This document shows, piece by piece, positions 9,279-17,007 of a stretch of DNA of 64,000 bases (within the stretch, counting starts at the first letter, position 1; each line of letters starts with the position of its first letter). Source of the DNA: Chelativorans sp. Marseille-P2723 (GTDB lineage Bacteria; Pseudomonadota; Alphaproteobacteria; Rhizobiales; Rhizobiaceae). The notes under the pieces are model-generated. The model searched no databases, was not told the origin of the DNA, and saw only the letters and a program-made list of their open reading frames with translations. The stretch is from contig NZ_CADDWI010000012.1 of assembly GCF_902809845.1 (NCBI RefSeq), positions 126,802 through 190,801 on the forward strand. Reading direction: 5' to 3'. The position numbers and the translations under genes were made by a program.

Positions 9279-9851
9279 ATGGCAACCCAGCAAAAAAAGA
9301 CGGCACAAAGGCAGGGTTTCAAGACGGGTGAGTACATTGTCTACCCCGCGCACGGCGTGGGACAGATCGTTACCATCGAAGAGCAGGAAGTCGCAGGGCA
9401 CAAGCTGGAACTCTTTGTTATAGACTTCCAGAAGGACAAGATGCGGCTAAAAGTCCCCGTCGCAAAGGCCACCTCCATCGGCATGCGCAAGCTCTCGGAA
9501 ACGGACTATGTCGACCGCGCCCTCAAGGTGGTGCAGGGTCGCGCGCGCGTCAAGCGCACCATGTGGTCGCGCCGAGCGCAGGAGTATGACGCCAAGATCA
9601 ATTCCGGAGACCTGATCTCCATTTCCGAAGTTGTGCGCGACCTCTATCGCGCTGACAATCAGCCAGAACAGTCCTATTCCGAGCGGCAGCTCTACGAAGC
9701 GGCGCTCGACCGGATGGCGCGTGAGATTGCTGCCGTCAACCGCATGTCGGAGACGGAAGCGGTACGCCTCATCGAGGCGAATCTCAATAAGGGCCCGCGC
9801 CGCGGCGCGAAGGCTGATAATGAAGAGACGGAGAAGGAAGAAGCAGCGTAA
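9279..9851 (+). CDS. carD: CarD/CdnL-type RNA polymerase-interacting regulator
   Basis: The N-terminal domain (residues about 12-70) is the RNA-polymerase-interacting Tudor-like module: FKTGEYIVYPAHGVGQI, ELFVIDFQKDKMRLKVPV. The C-terminal helical domain contains the minor-groove-binding region (RAQEYDAKINSGDL, VVRDLY, SYSERQLYEAALDRMAREIA). CarD/CdnL stabilises open complexes at rRNA and housekeeping promoters. A Lys/Glu-rich tail closes the 190-residue protein. Overlapping GGAG upstream of ATG 9279 supports the start. A strong hairpin terminator follows, so carD is separated from rpoH2. Confidence 0.95.
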   Translation: MATQQKKTAQRQGFKTGEYIVYPAHGVGQIVTIEEQEVAGHKLELFVIDFQKDKMRLKVPVAKATSIGMRKLSETDYVDRALKVVQGRARVKRTMWSRRAQEYDAKINSGDLISISEVVRDLYRADNQPEQSYSERQLYEAALDRMAREIAAVNRMSETEAVRLIEANLNKGPRRGAKADNEETEKEEAA

Positions 9852-9879
9852 GCAGTTCTTCCATATAACCTATTTCTTC

Positions 9880-9909
9880 AACCCCGCCTTGTTCACAAGG
9901 CGGGGTTTT
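9880..9909 (+). terminator. intrinsic terminator after carD
   Basis: A perfect 12-bp stem AACCCCGCCTTG - TTCA - CAAGGCGGGGTT is followed by TTTTC (tail starts within the stem end). It begins 29 bp after the carD stop and separates carD from the rpoH2 promoter. Confidence 0.9.
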
Positions 9910-9947
9910 CTCGTTTTCGGGATGCTCTAATAGCTGCCTGATCAGGT

Positions 9948-9972
9948 GGAACCTTTCGGTTTCCCACAGGTT
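9948..9972 (+). promoter_or_regulatory. EcfG (RpoE2)-type promoter upstream of rpoH2
   Basis: GGAAC at 9948-9952 is followed after exactly 17 bases by GTT at 9970-9972 (written as GGAAC-N16-GGTT). This matches the alphaproteobacterial general stress sigma factor consensus GGAAC-N16/17-CGTT, except G for C at the first -10 base. In Sinorhizobium meliloti rpoH2 is known to depend on RpoE2, which supports the assignment. The expected transcript start lies near 9979, about 80 nt before the rpoH2 start codon. Confidence 0.8.
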
Positions 9973-10061
9973 AACGTGAGCGATGCCGGCTACGAGTGCT
10001 GGCGTGGCGGCTACCGGCCACGTCTTCCGCCGGGCCGGGATGCAAAGCGGAGCTGCCCGAA

Positions 10062-10919
10062 ATGCAGGAAGATGCCAGGCGGAAGCTTATCAAGGCCGCA
10101 ATGAAGGCTCCCTATCTGACACGGGAGGAAGAGCATGCTCTTGCGGTCCGATGGAAAGACCATCAGGACCAGGAAGCCCTTCACCGGATGATCATGGCAC
10201 ATATGCGACTCGTCATCGCGATGGCCGCCAAGTTCCGCAACTTCGGCCTGTCGATGAGTGACCTCATCCAGGAGGGGCATGTCGGCCTGCTAGAAGCGGC
10301 GGCGCGTTTTGATCCGGCGCGTGATGTTCGTTTTTCGACCTATGCGACCTGGTGGATCCGAGCTTCCATGCAGGATTATATTCTGCGTAATTGGTCGATC
10401 GTGCGGGGCGGAACGAGCTCTGCGCAGAAGGCGCTCTTTTTCAATCTGCGGCGCTTGCGCAACAAGCTGCAAAAGCCGGGCGAGCCGGTGACTCCCAGCA
10501 AGGAGATCTATCAGGAGGTGGCGCAGGCTCTACGGGTTTCCGAAGCCGATGTAGCGATGATGGATGCGAGGCTTGCCAATTCCGACACCTCGCTCAACGC
10601 ACCGCTTAAGAACGACAACGACCCGACGACGGAGCGCATCGAGTTTCTTGTCTGTAACGCACCTCAACCAGACGAGGTAGCCCGGGAGAGCATCGACGGC
10701 GAGCGTCGCGCGCAGTGGCTGCGACAAGCGCTTGGCACTCTCAACGGCCGTGAACTCACCATCGTGCGAGAAAGGCGGCTTTCCGAGGAGGGCGCCACCC
10801 TCGAATCCCTCGGAGCCACGCTCGGTATCTCCAAGGAGCGGGTGCGCCAGATCGAGTCCAGGGCGCTGGAGAAGCTGCGTATGGCACTGATTAAACGCCA
10901 TCCGGAAGTTGCGGCTTGA
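10062..10919 (+). CDS. rpoH2: RNA polymerase sigma-32 factor, RpoH2 type
   Basis: A 285-residue sigma-70 family protein with the regions in order: 1.2 (LTREEEHALAVRWKD), 2.1-2.4 (HMRLVIAMAAKF…LIQEGHVGLLEAAARFDP, FSTYATWWIRASMQDYILRN), the RpoH box (QKALFFNLRRLRNK, about residues 127-140), region 3 and region 4.2 (TLESLGATLGISKERVRQIE). The ATG at 10062 is used because the longer frame from 9996 adds sequence unlike any sigma factor. The RpoH2 rather than RpoH1 call follows from the carD/fdxA/helicase neighbourhood and the EcfG-type promoter. RpoH2 mediates part of the heat and oxidative stress response in rhizobia. Confidence 0.92.
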   Translation: MQEDARRKLIKAAMKAPYLTREEEHALAVRWKDHQDQEALHRMIMAHMRLVIAMAAKFRNFGLSMSDLIQEGHVGLLEAAARFDPARDVRFSTYATWWIRASMQDYILRNWSIVRGGTSSAQKALFFNLRRLRNKLQKPGEPVTPSKEIYQEVAQALRVSEADVAMMDARLANSDTSLNAPLKNDNDPTTERIEFLVCNAPQPDEVARESIDGERRAQWLRQALGTLNGRELTIVRERRLSEEGATLESLGATLGISKERVRQIESRALEKLRMALIKRHPEVAA

Positions 10920-10958
10920 CACCTTGCTGCGAATTCACGGGAGATTGGTACGGCGTAG

Positions 10959-11468
10959 TCAGCGTCCGAACGCGCCGCGCACGGCAATCACGGCAAGAAT
11001 AGAGCTCGCTATCACGTTCCATCCCGCAAAGGAGAGCCCGAGGAAGCGTCCTGCCGCTTCGTCGCAGGCCGGGGGCACGAAGGCATTGAGTTGCTCCAGG
11101 AGGTTCTCTGCGCTCGTGCTGATATTGGCGGCTACCGCTCCGCAGTCTGCCGGGCCTTCCCACCACTTCCACTCCACACCGGCATGGTAGGCGCCGAGGC
11201 CCGCGCTCCACAGCATCAAAAGCGCGCCTGCCAAGAGCAGGCCACGGGTGAATAATGCGGGCCCGCGCAGGCGCGCCGAAGCCAGTGCCACTAGCATCAA
11301 GGGCGCACCGATATAATAGGGAATGCGCTGCTCCAGACACAGCTTGCAAGGAATATATCCCCCAATATGCTCGAAAGCGAGGGCGGTTCCGACCGTCGCT
11401 GCCATACCAAGCGCCAGGAAGGAAGCGCTCAATGTCTGCAGCCTGCCGGTGGATGCGAGCAACGTCAT
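10959..11468 (-). CDS. DsbB-family disulfide bond formation protein
   Basis: The protein (169 aa) has four membrane segments, about residues 13-33, 50-68, 72-92 and 145-165. A periplasmic cysteine pair in the first loop (PCKLCLEQR, residues about 40-46) matches the quinone-linked CxxC of DsbB; a second, more widely spaced pair sits in the second loop (ADCGAV and PPACDEA). DsbB reoxidises DsbA and passes electrons to quinones. The gene lies 9 bp downstream of the YqaA-family gene on the same strand, so they are probably co-transcribed. The family also includes DsbI variants with other partners. Confidence 0.85.
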   Translation of the reverse strand: MTLLASTGRLQTLSASFLALGMAATVGTALAFEHIGGYIPCKLCLEQRIPYYIGAPLMLVALASARLRGPALFTRGLLLAGALLMLWSAGLGAYHAGVEWKWWEGPADCGAVAANISTSAENLLEQLNAFVPPACDEAAGRFLGLSFAGWNVIASSILAVIAVRGAFGR

Positions 11469-11477
11469 CTATGCATC

Positions 11478-12059
11478 TCAGAATACGAAGCGGATGGCGG
11501 CGAAGCCTCCTACTAGCAAAACCATGAAAAGCGTGACGAGGATGCCGAGATTCTTCTCGATGAAGACGCGCATTGGCGCGCCAAACCGGTGGAGCAGCCA
11601 GGCCACCAGAAAAAAGCGCATCCCCCTTCCCACGATGGAAACAGAAATGAAAACCGCAAGGTTAAGCCCCGTGGCCCCTGAGAAGATGGTAAGCACCTTG
11701 TAGGGGAATGGTGTTACGGCCCCAAAGAAGACGCCCCAGGCGCCCCAACGATTGTACCACTCCGCCACCTCCCGGAATGCTTCCTCCTTGCCGTAAAGGC
11801 GAAGGATAGCCACGCCCACAGTCTCGTAGAGGAAGGCGCCGATGAAATAGCCCAGCAGAGCACCTGCAACCGAGGCCATCGTACATACGAAGGCATAGCG
11901 GAACCACTTTGCCCTCTCAGCCAGCACCATAGGTATGAGAAGGACGTCCGGCGGAATGGGAAAAAAGGAACTCTCAACGAAGGACACGCCAGCGAGGCCC
12001 TTCTCCGCGTGCCGTGTGGAGGCAAGAGCCATGGTGGAATCGTATAGCCTGCGGAGCAT
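11478..12059 (-). CDS. YqaA/DedA-type (VTT domain) membrane protein
   Basis: The motif FVESSFFPIPPDVLLIPM near residues 27-44, the FxGAVTPFPYKVLTI(F)SG segment near residues 113-130, and four to five hydrophobic segments identify a small VTT/SNARE-associated (DedA superfamily, YqaA branch) membrane protein. DedA proteins act in lipid carrier recycling and membrane homeostasis; for the YqaA branch the substrate is not established. ATG 12059 is preferred to TTG 12065, since AAGGG lies six bases before it. It is the first gene of a likely two-gene unit with the DsbB homologue. Confidence 0.85.
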   Translation of the reverse strand: MLRRLYDSTMALASTRHAEKGLAGVSFVESSFFPIPPDVLLIPMVLAERAKWFRYAFVCTMASVAGALLGYFIGAFLYETVGVAILRLYGKEEAFREVAEWYNRWGAWGVFFGAVTPFPYKVLTIFSGATGLNLAVFISVSIVGRGMRFFLVAWLLHRFGAPMRVFIEKNLGILVTLFMVLLVGGFAAIRFVF

Positions 12060-12192
12060 CGCCAACCCTTGTTGTAAGCGCCTTATCTAGCCGCCGCCGC
12101 TGCCGCGCGCAATGGTGGTTCTTCAATGCAAGCGGTTGACGTGGGCACGCTTCCCCGTATATTCCGCGCCTGCGGGCCGGAAGCGGCCGCGC

Positions 12193-12277
12193 GCCCCTGT
12201 GGCGGAATTGGTAGACGCGACCGACTCAAAATCGGTTTCCGCAAGGAGTGCTGGTTCGAGTCCGGCCAGGGGCACCA
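12193..12277 (+). tRNA. tRNA-Leu (anticodon CAA)
   Basis: An 85-nt class II tRNA: acceptor GCCCCTG pairs with CAGGGGC, the D-arm is TGGCGGAATTGGTAGACGC, the anticodon stem ACCGA/TCGGT encloses CTCAAAA so the anticodon is CAA (codon TTG), a variable arm follows (TTCCGCAAGGAG region), and the T-arm GCTGG-TTCGAGT-CCGGC ends before an encoded CCA. The long variable region is typical of leucine tRNAs. Confidence 0.97.
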
Positions 12278-12503
12278 TTTAAATGCCTGGAGCTACCGAC
12301 GTTCTGGAGTTGAAGTCCGCTCCTCTAGCGAGCACCGGCGCCGAAGCCCGCGCGGCTGTTCAATTCTGCCCCCAGATCAACCGCAGCACTGGTTCAGGAT
12401 AGGTCGTCCTTCAACCAGCAATCCTTTGTTCTTCGCACATCGAGCAAGCATCTACACAACAAACGCAGCGGCCCTCTGGCACGTTGATCCACGCTCTTGG
12501 AGC

Positions 12504-13430
12504 CTATCTTTTCGAATGCGCCAGTTGCGAATGTTCGAAGCCGAGCACGACTGGCAGTGCCGCTGCCAGAGGAATGATCAGGTATAGGAGGCGAAAAACA
12601 AGCAGCGCGGCCAAAACATCTTCTGGCGCCATCTCAGGCAGGCCAACGATGAACACCAGTTCGAGAACGCCGATCCCCCCCGGGGCATGCGACAAGAGAG
12701 CGGCGGAGAAAGAAATGAGGAAAATGCCAAGAACGACGATGAAGCCGGGATTACCGGCCTCCGGCAGGACGAAATAGATGATTGCCGTGGCGGCTAGGAG
12801 TTCCATGGGGCCGATAATGAGCTGGCGCAGCACAATCGCAGGCCGCGGATATTCCAGGCGGAGCCGCCAGATGCGCACCTGTGGCAGGCGCAGGATGCTT
12901 CCGAACAGATAAAGCGCGATCAGGACCAGCAGCAGCACGCCGGCAAAGGTGGATGCTTCCACGGGCAGAAGGTCTCCGAAGCGTTCGCCAAGCTCTGGTT
13001 CGATCACCAGCACAATGCCCGTTAACAGTGCAACGCCCAACCCGAAGGTGAAAGAGCAGAAAGCAACCAGCAAGCCAACTTCGCCACCGGACAGACCCTG
13101 TGAACTATAAGCACGGTAGCGCACCGCAGATCCGGAAAGAACGGAGGCACCAATATTGTGGGACAAGGCATAGGTGGTGAAGGAGCACAACGCCACGAAA
13201 CGCCAGTTTACCTTCCGCTGGAGATGCAACAATGCGATATGGTCGTATCCAGCAAGGGCCGCATAGGCAAGAAGGGTTGCGCCCACGGCCAGAACCCAAT
13301 CACGAAGCGAGATCGCTTGCAGGCTCTCCCAGAGGCTCTCCAGCGACATTGTCCGCAATTCGCCATAGAGAAGCCAGGCCGAAAAGAGGACGGCCACGAG
13401 GCTAATGGAAGGCCATATAAGCTTCTTCAT
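12504..13430 (-). CDS. UPF0104 / lysylphosphatidylglycerol synthase transmembrane-domain protein
   Basis: About eight membrane segments over 308 residues, with conserved family stretches: TYALSHNIGASVLSGSAVRYR (residues about 85-105) and LLSHAPGGIGVLELVF (about 250-265). The fold is that of the flippase-like transmembrane half of MprF and YbhN. There is no C-terminal LPG synthase (aminoacyl transfer) domain, so it is likely a lipid flippase or an accessory membrane protein rather than an aminoacyl-lipid synthase. ATG 13430 is the conventional start; an in-frame GTG at 13448 would add six residues. Substrate unknown. Confidence 0.8.
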   Translation of the reverse strand: MKKLIWPSISLVAVLFSAWLLYGELRTMSLESLWESLQAISLRDWVLAVGATLLAYAALAGYDHIALLHLQRKVNWRFVALCSFTTYALSHNIGASVLSGSAVRYRAYSSQGLSGGEVGLLVAFCSFTFGLGVALLTGIVLVIEPELGERFGDLLPVEASTFAGVLLLVLIALYLFGSILRLPQVRIWRLRLEYPRPAIVLRQLIIGPMELLAATAIIYFVLPEAGNPGFIVVLGIFLISFSAALLSHAPGGIGVLELVFIVGLPEMAPEDVLAALLVFRLLYLIIPLAAALPVVLGFEHSQLAHSKR

Positions 13431-13448
13431 ACCAACATCCGTTTGCAC

Positions 13449-13945
13449 GGCCTATTTGCCTGCAAGCACGCACAGCAGCGTTGCTCAGGCTCGCGTCTGC
13501 CCCTGCGAGAAAGTTGCAGGCTTGTTACCAATCACTAAGGAAGAGCATCGGCAAGGCGAAAAATCACCCTTGCACGACCGCTCCATGACCACATGCGCAA
13601 CATAGTCGGAAAATGAACGTGCCGTAGAGTCGCAATTCATCAATGCTCACGCCGTTGGTCCTGCGAGGATAGTACCGCTGCAACACCCACCGGGACAGTA
13701 CTGAAAACGGATTGGCTCCAGAATTTTGTGACACTTTTCATGCCGGTTTCAATCCATCCTCCCATTCTGGCAATACGCTGATACCCAGCATCTGCGGCAG
13801 GTTCCAGGGCTCGATGCGAATGCTATGCCCCCTAACAGAACTTGCGGCAGCACCTATGGCTGTGCAACCATAACAATCTGCGGTCACAAAGAGCTGCTAA
13901 CTAGCGGCAACCAGCCTGTTTTGCACCCAATCCTCAAGTGTACGA
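13449..13945. other. intergenic region with no recognised gene
   Basis: Almost 500 bp between two divergent genes. Short frames exist in several phases but none has a recognisable domain, a good ribosome binding site or consistent codon use. The stretch is moderately lower in GC than the flanking genes. I see no clear promoter pair, RNA gene or repeat. Confidence 0.4.
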
Positions 13946-14602
13946 ATGCCTGACGAAGAACCATTGAGCAACCCCGTCCGTGCGGAGCCTGAACGCCAGC
14001 GCAGACGCAAGATCTCTGAAATCCTTTACTCCCTTGCAGAGGATACGAGCCGGGAGCGCATTTCCGTCGGCGATTTGCTGTCTGCGATGGGGGACAGGGC
14101 CTTCGGTCCGCTTATGCTCCTCTTTGCCCTTCCCAATGTGCTGCCTATGCCGCCCGGAGCGTCCGGCATTCTCGGGGTGCCGCTGATCATCCTTGCCGCC
14201 CAGTTAATGCTTGGCCGCAAACCCTGGCTTCCACGGGTCATTGCCGGCCGGTCAATGATGAGAGCGGAGTTCGTGACGATGCTCCAACGTGCGGGACCCT
14301 GGTTATCCAAGGCAGAAAGGCTGCTGAAGCCCCGCCTTACGATCCTCGTTACTCCGCCGGCCGAGTATGTGATAGGAGCGATCTGCCTGATCCTGGCGAT
14401 CATTCTTGCGCTGCCCATTCCCCTAGGGAATATGCTCCCTGCCTTCGCCATCTGCCTCTTTAGCTTTGCTATCTTGGAGCGTGACGGCATCTGGATTATC
14501 GCCGGCCTGATTGCATTTCTGATCTCGATAACGGTTGTTGGCGGAGTGCTCTTTGCCTTCCTCAAGGCAGCAATCTTCCTCATCAACAACGTGTTCATGT
14601 AG
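13946..14602 (+). CDS. exoD: ExoD family exopolysaccharide synthesis protein
   Basis: A 218-residue integral membrane protein with the ExoD pattern: an N-terminal cytoplasmic stretch with SVGDLLSAMGDRAFGPLML, a hydrophobic FALPNVLPMPPGASGILGVP element, WLPRVIAGRSM and three C-terminal membrane helices. ExoD was described in Sinorhizobium meliloti as required for exopolysaccharide production and alkaline tolerance; the molecular function is unknown. The gene stands alone here, and its start ATG follows within a region without clear Shine-Dalgarno sequence. Confidence 0.85.
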   Translation: MPDEEPLSNPVRAEPERQRRRKISEILYSLAEDTSRERISVGDLLSAMGDRAFGPLMLLFALPNVLPMPPGASGILGVPLIILAAQLMLGRKPWLPRVIAGRSMMRAEFVTMLQRAGPWLSKAERLLKPRLTILVTPPAEYVIGAICLILAIILALPIPLGNMLPAFAICLFSFAILERDGIWIIAGLIAFLISITVVGGVLFAFLKAAIFLINNVFM

Positions 14603-14674
14603 TCTCACAGTTACGTGATCCCATGAACCGCCGAGTGTGTCCAAAATGCTTTTCGGAGTTCGCAATGGAAGACA

Positions 14675-14701
14675 ACGGCCCGCATCCTTCGGGCGGGCCG
14701 T
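14675..14701 (-). terminator. hairpin between exoD and the BA14K gene
   Basis: ACGGCCCGC (14675-14683) pairs perfectly with GCGGGCCGT (14693-14701) around the loop ATCCTTCGG. It starts 15 bp after the stop of the minus-strand BA14K gene, and is followed on that strand by TTGTCTTCC, a weak T tail. It could also stop exoD transcription from the other side. Confidence 0.6.
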
Positions 14702-14716
14702 CACTTCGGCTGCATA

Positions 14717-15235
14717 TCAGCTATAGGGGGAAACGCATGGCCTGCGCGGACCGTTATAGGGCTGGAACGTATTATCCGACGCCCGATAAGAACGATAACG
14801 GTCGTAGCACCAGCGGATATGGGCGTTGCTTAGCGTCCCCGGCGGTGCAACAGGCACTTGTTGGTTCAAGGCTCCGCCAATGATAGCGCCAAGCGCAAAC
14901 GCAGCAGGTGGGAACCACCACCCGTCATAGTAGCGATAGCCAGGGCGCCGGTGGCGGTAGCCACGGTGACCCCGCCAATAGACGATATTGCCGCGTCGTT
15001 CGAAACGGTCACGCCGGTCACGGTCGCGATCCCGCCTAACGAAACGGTCGCGCCTGTCCCAGTTGCGGTCTTCAAACCGCCGGGACTGCACCGGTATTAT
15101 GTCGGACGCGATCCTCGGCGCCTCGGCCGGTGCACTCGGCACCACCAGCGGACCTGCCATAGCCGGCATCGCAGAACCGACACCGAGTGCAAGGGCCAGT
15201 GCAACGCACAAGGATGTAGTTGACTTATGCCTCAT
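14717..15235 (-). CDS. BA14K family envelope protein
   Basis: BA14K proteins are small secreted or envelope proteins of Rhizobiales, first described as a Brucella immunoreactive antigen with lectin-like properties. The 172-residue product has a signal peptide (cleavage likely after AMPAMA, residues 24-29), an Arg/Asp-rich repetitive stretch ([20 protein letters not shown]), a hydrophobic Gly-rich segment ([11 protein letters not shown]) and the diagnostic C-terminus with two cysteines ([19 protein letters not shown]…PC). An EcfG-type promoter sits at the right distance upstream, so it is probably induced by general stress. Confidence 0.88.
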   Translation of the reverse strand: MRHKSTTSLCVALALALGVGSAMPAMAGPLVVPSAPAEAPRIASDIIPVQSRRFEDRNWDRRDRFVRRDRDRDRRDRFERRGNIVYWRGHRGYRHRRPGYRYYDGWWFPPAAFALGAIIGGALNQQVPVAPPGTLSNAHIRWCYDRYRSYRASDNTFQPYNGPRRPCVSPYS

Positions 15236-15268
15236 TGCTGGTCTCCAAGAGGTTGTTTTCTACCGAAG

Positions 15269-15293
15269 AACCTTTGGTAAAGGGCAATGTTCC
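15269..15293 (-). promoter_or_regulatory. EcfG-type promoter for the BA14K gene
   Basis: On the minus strand GGAAC (plus 15289-15293) is followed after 17 bases by GTT (plus 15269-15271), i.e. GGAAC-N16-GGTT, identical in layout to the rpoH2 site. The predicted transcript start near 15262 leaves a leader of about 27 nt before the ATG at 15235. Confidence 0.75.
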
Positions 15294-15381
15294 GCCTGTG
15301 TTACGTATGAACCTCAGCCTTCGGCCGGTGGAGCTGCGCCGTCCCCGCCAACCACTGTTGCCGGAATTTCTTGCCAGCTCG

Positions 15382-15588
15382 CTAGAGCTGCCGCCCGATG
15401 ACACCGCCAGCGACGGCTCCTCCAATGCCGCCAATGAGAGCGCCACCGCTACCTGCTACGGCATTTCCGACGACGGCGCCGCTAACGCCGCCAACTGTCG
15501 CACCGGCGATGGTCTTCTCCGTGGTGGTGCACCCCGTTGACAGCATCAGCGCGCAACCAAGAAACATAACGGGTACAACTCGCTTCAT
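15382..15588 (-). CDS. small glycine-zipper lipoprotein
   Basis: The 68-residue product begins MKRVVPVMFLGCALMLSTGC: a signal peptide with the lipobox STGC at residues 17-20 (mature protein starts at Cys-TTTEKT). The rest is a Gly/Ala/Val-rich glycine-zipper segment (VGGVSGAVVGNAVAGSG) as in OsmB/Rz-like and SlyB-type lipoproteins. It is expected to be anchored in the outer membrane. The frame is open further upstream, but ATG 15588 gives a canonical lipoprotein N-terminus. Precise role unknown; related proteins respond to osmotic or envelope stress. Confidence 0.75.
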   Translation of the reverse strand: MKRVVPVMFLGCALMLSTGCTTTEKTIAGATVGGVSGAVVGNAVAGSGGALIGGIGGAVAGGVIGRQL

Positions 15589-15693
15589 TGCCTGATATCT
15601 CCTTTGGTTGATTGCCCAGCACAAAGGCAGCGACGAGAATTTGGCGGCTCTGGTGTGGCAGGAGCCAAGATTGCTAGGAATTTCCGAATATGA

Positions 15694-17007
15694 TTAAGAA
15701 TTTCTTCTCCACAGCGAGGGCTGCTTTCCCGACCTCACCAGGCCGCGCAGACGGTTACGCATTGTGCGCAATGCATTGCGCGCCTCGCGATGGAAATGAA
15801 TTTGCCCTGCTGCCTGATTTGCAAGCCTGTGCGTGCCGGGCGTCAGCCCTATCACGAAAGTGCCTATGGGCAGCCTTTCCGTCCATAACCGGCTCATTAC
15901 AGGATGATCGGGCGCTGCGCAGGAATCGGTGGCGGTGATGTTCGGGTCCTCCAGATGGCTCGTCGTCACCTCGATCATGAGGAGCGTGCCGGGGGAATAG
16001 GCTGCGTAATTCTCGTCATAAGCCGTCTTCCAGGTGTAAGCCATGCCCGCTTCCACGAATACGACAAGGCAGGCTATCGGCTTCCCGTCGAGAGTCAGGG
16101 TATGGATACGGCACAGATCACGCTCTGCAAGCCTGTGCACCGCTTCTCTTGCGAAGGCGGCTCGGTAGCGGTCGATGACCATTGCCGTGCGTTCCCTGCC
16201 TTTCCAACCCGCAGCCTCCAGCGAAAGGAACGTCTCGATGCCCTGACGGATCTCGTCCGGCTGCCGCGCCATATAATGGCCCAGCGACCCCAGTTCGGAA
16301 AGACGACGCTTTAGCCGCCTGAACTCACGATAATGGTGCGCGCGCAGGCTTCTTCTCAGATAAGTTTCGCCGTCAAGATCGCTTTCAAGGAAGGGACGCT
16401 CAGTCTTTCCCGCCACGATAAGAGGCAGACCGCGTGACTCTGCGACTGCACTTAAAGCGGCTGCAAAAGGGCCTTCAAGCCGAACCTCCGGAAACACGAA
16501 AACTTGCGGCAGCTTCAGATGCGGGCGTGCCAACATCCCGAAGAAGTCTTCCAATACGCCCACTGGATCATCGCCGTCCACCAGCGGCGTGCCAAGCGGG
16601 CCGAAATGATGCGCCCACCCACGCATGATTGTGGCGCCGAGCGGGATCTGCGGTTTTTCGACGGAGAACGGCACCAGGAGACGCAACCGGCTCCTTTCTT
16701 CATTACCGTCGCGGATGACTGCAAGCCGCACATCACGATCCTCCAGCCGCGGCATGGCTGGAGCGAGGAAGCGTGGATTGAAGAAAACGTTAGGCTCAAT
16801 GGCGCGCGCGGTCAGATAGTCAAGTTCATCAACAAGATCGAAACCGGCCGAAGCAGCGTAGACCGCAAGCCAACGCGCAGGCCGGTTTGCGGCGTAAAGC
16901 TCCAGATCCGCAATTTCTGCTTCTTCCGGAAGGTCCATCAGGCCCTTCACCATCGCGCCAGATGCTGTGCCGCTCATCTCCTCAAGCAACGGGTTGGCAG
17001 CCATCAT
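15694..17007 (-). CDS. GNAT/BioF2-like (FemAB-type) acyltransferase, polysaccharide context
   Basis: A roughly 437-residue protein of the BioF2-like/CelD acetyltransferase group: LRAHHYREFRRLKRRLSELG followed by ETFLSLEAAGWKGRERTAM, DLCRIHTLTLDGKPIAC and AYTWKTAYDENYAAYSPGTLL, which form the second GNAT fold. The starts ATG 17007 and ATG 17004 are both possible; GGAGG lies at a good distance from the second. The start overlaps the flippase stop as ATGA, so the two are translationally coupled. It probably acylates a polysaccharide, lipid or peptidoglycan precursor exported by that flippase, which is inferred from context only. Confidence 0.78.
   Translation of the reverse strand: MMAANPLLEEMSGTASGAMVKGLMDLPEEAEIADLELYAANRPARWLAVYAASAGFDLVDELDYLTARAIEPNVFFNPRFLAPAMPRLEDRDVRLAVIRDGNEERSRLRLLVPFSVEKPQIPLGATIMRGWAHHFGPLGTPLVDGDDPVGVLEDFFGMLARPHLKLPQVFVFPEVRLEGPFAAALSAVAESRGLPLIVAGKTERPFLESDLDGETYLRRSLRAHHYREFRRLKRRLSELGSLGHYMARQPDEIRQGIETFLSLEAAGWKGRERTAMVIDRYRAAFAREAVHRLAERDLCRIHTLTLDGKPIACLVVFVEAGMAYTWKTAYDENYAAYSPGTLLMIEVTTSHLEDPNITATDSCAAPDHPVMSRLWTERLPIGTFVIGLTPGTHRLANQAAGQIHFHREARNALRTMRNRLRGLVRSGKQPSLWRRNS

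Noticed and set aside
12126-12587. 153-residue plus-strand frame containing GGIGRRDRLKIGFRKECWFESG
   Set aside because: Spurious translation through tRNA-Leu(CAA) and the intergenic region after it.
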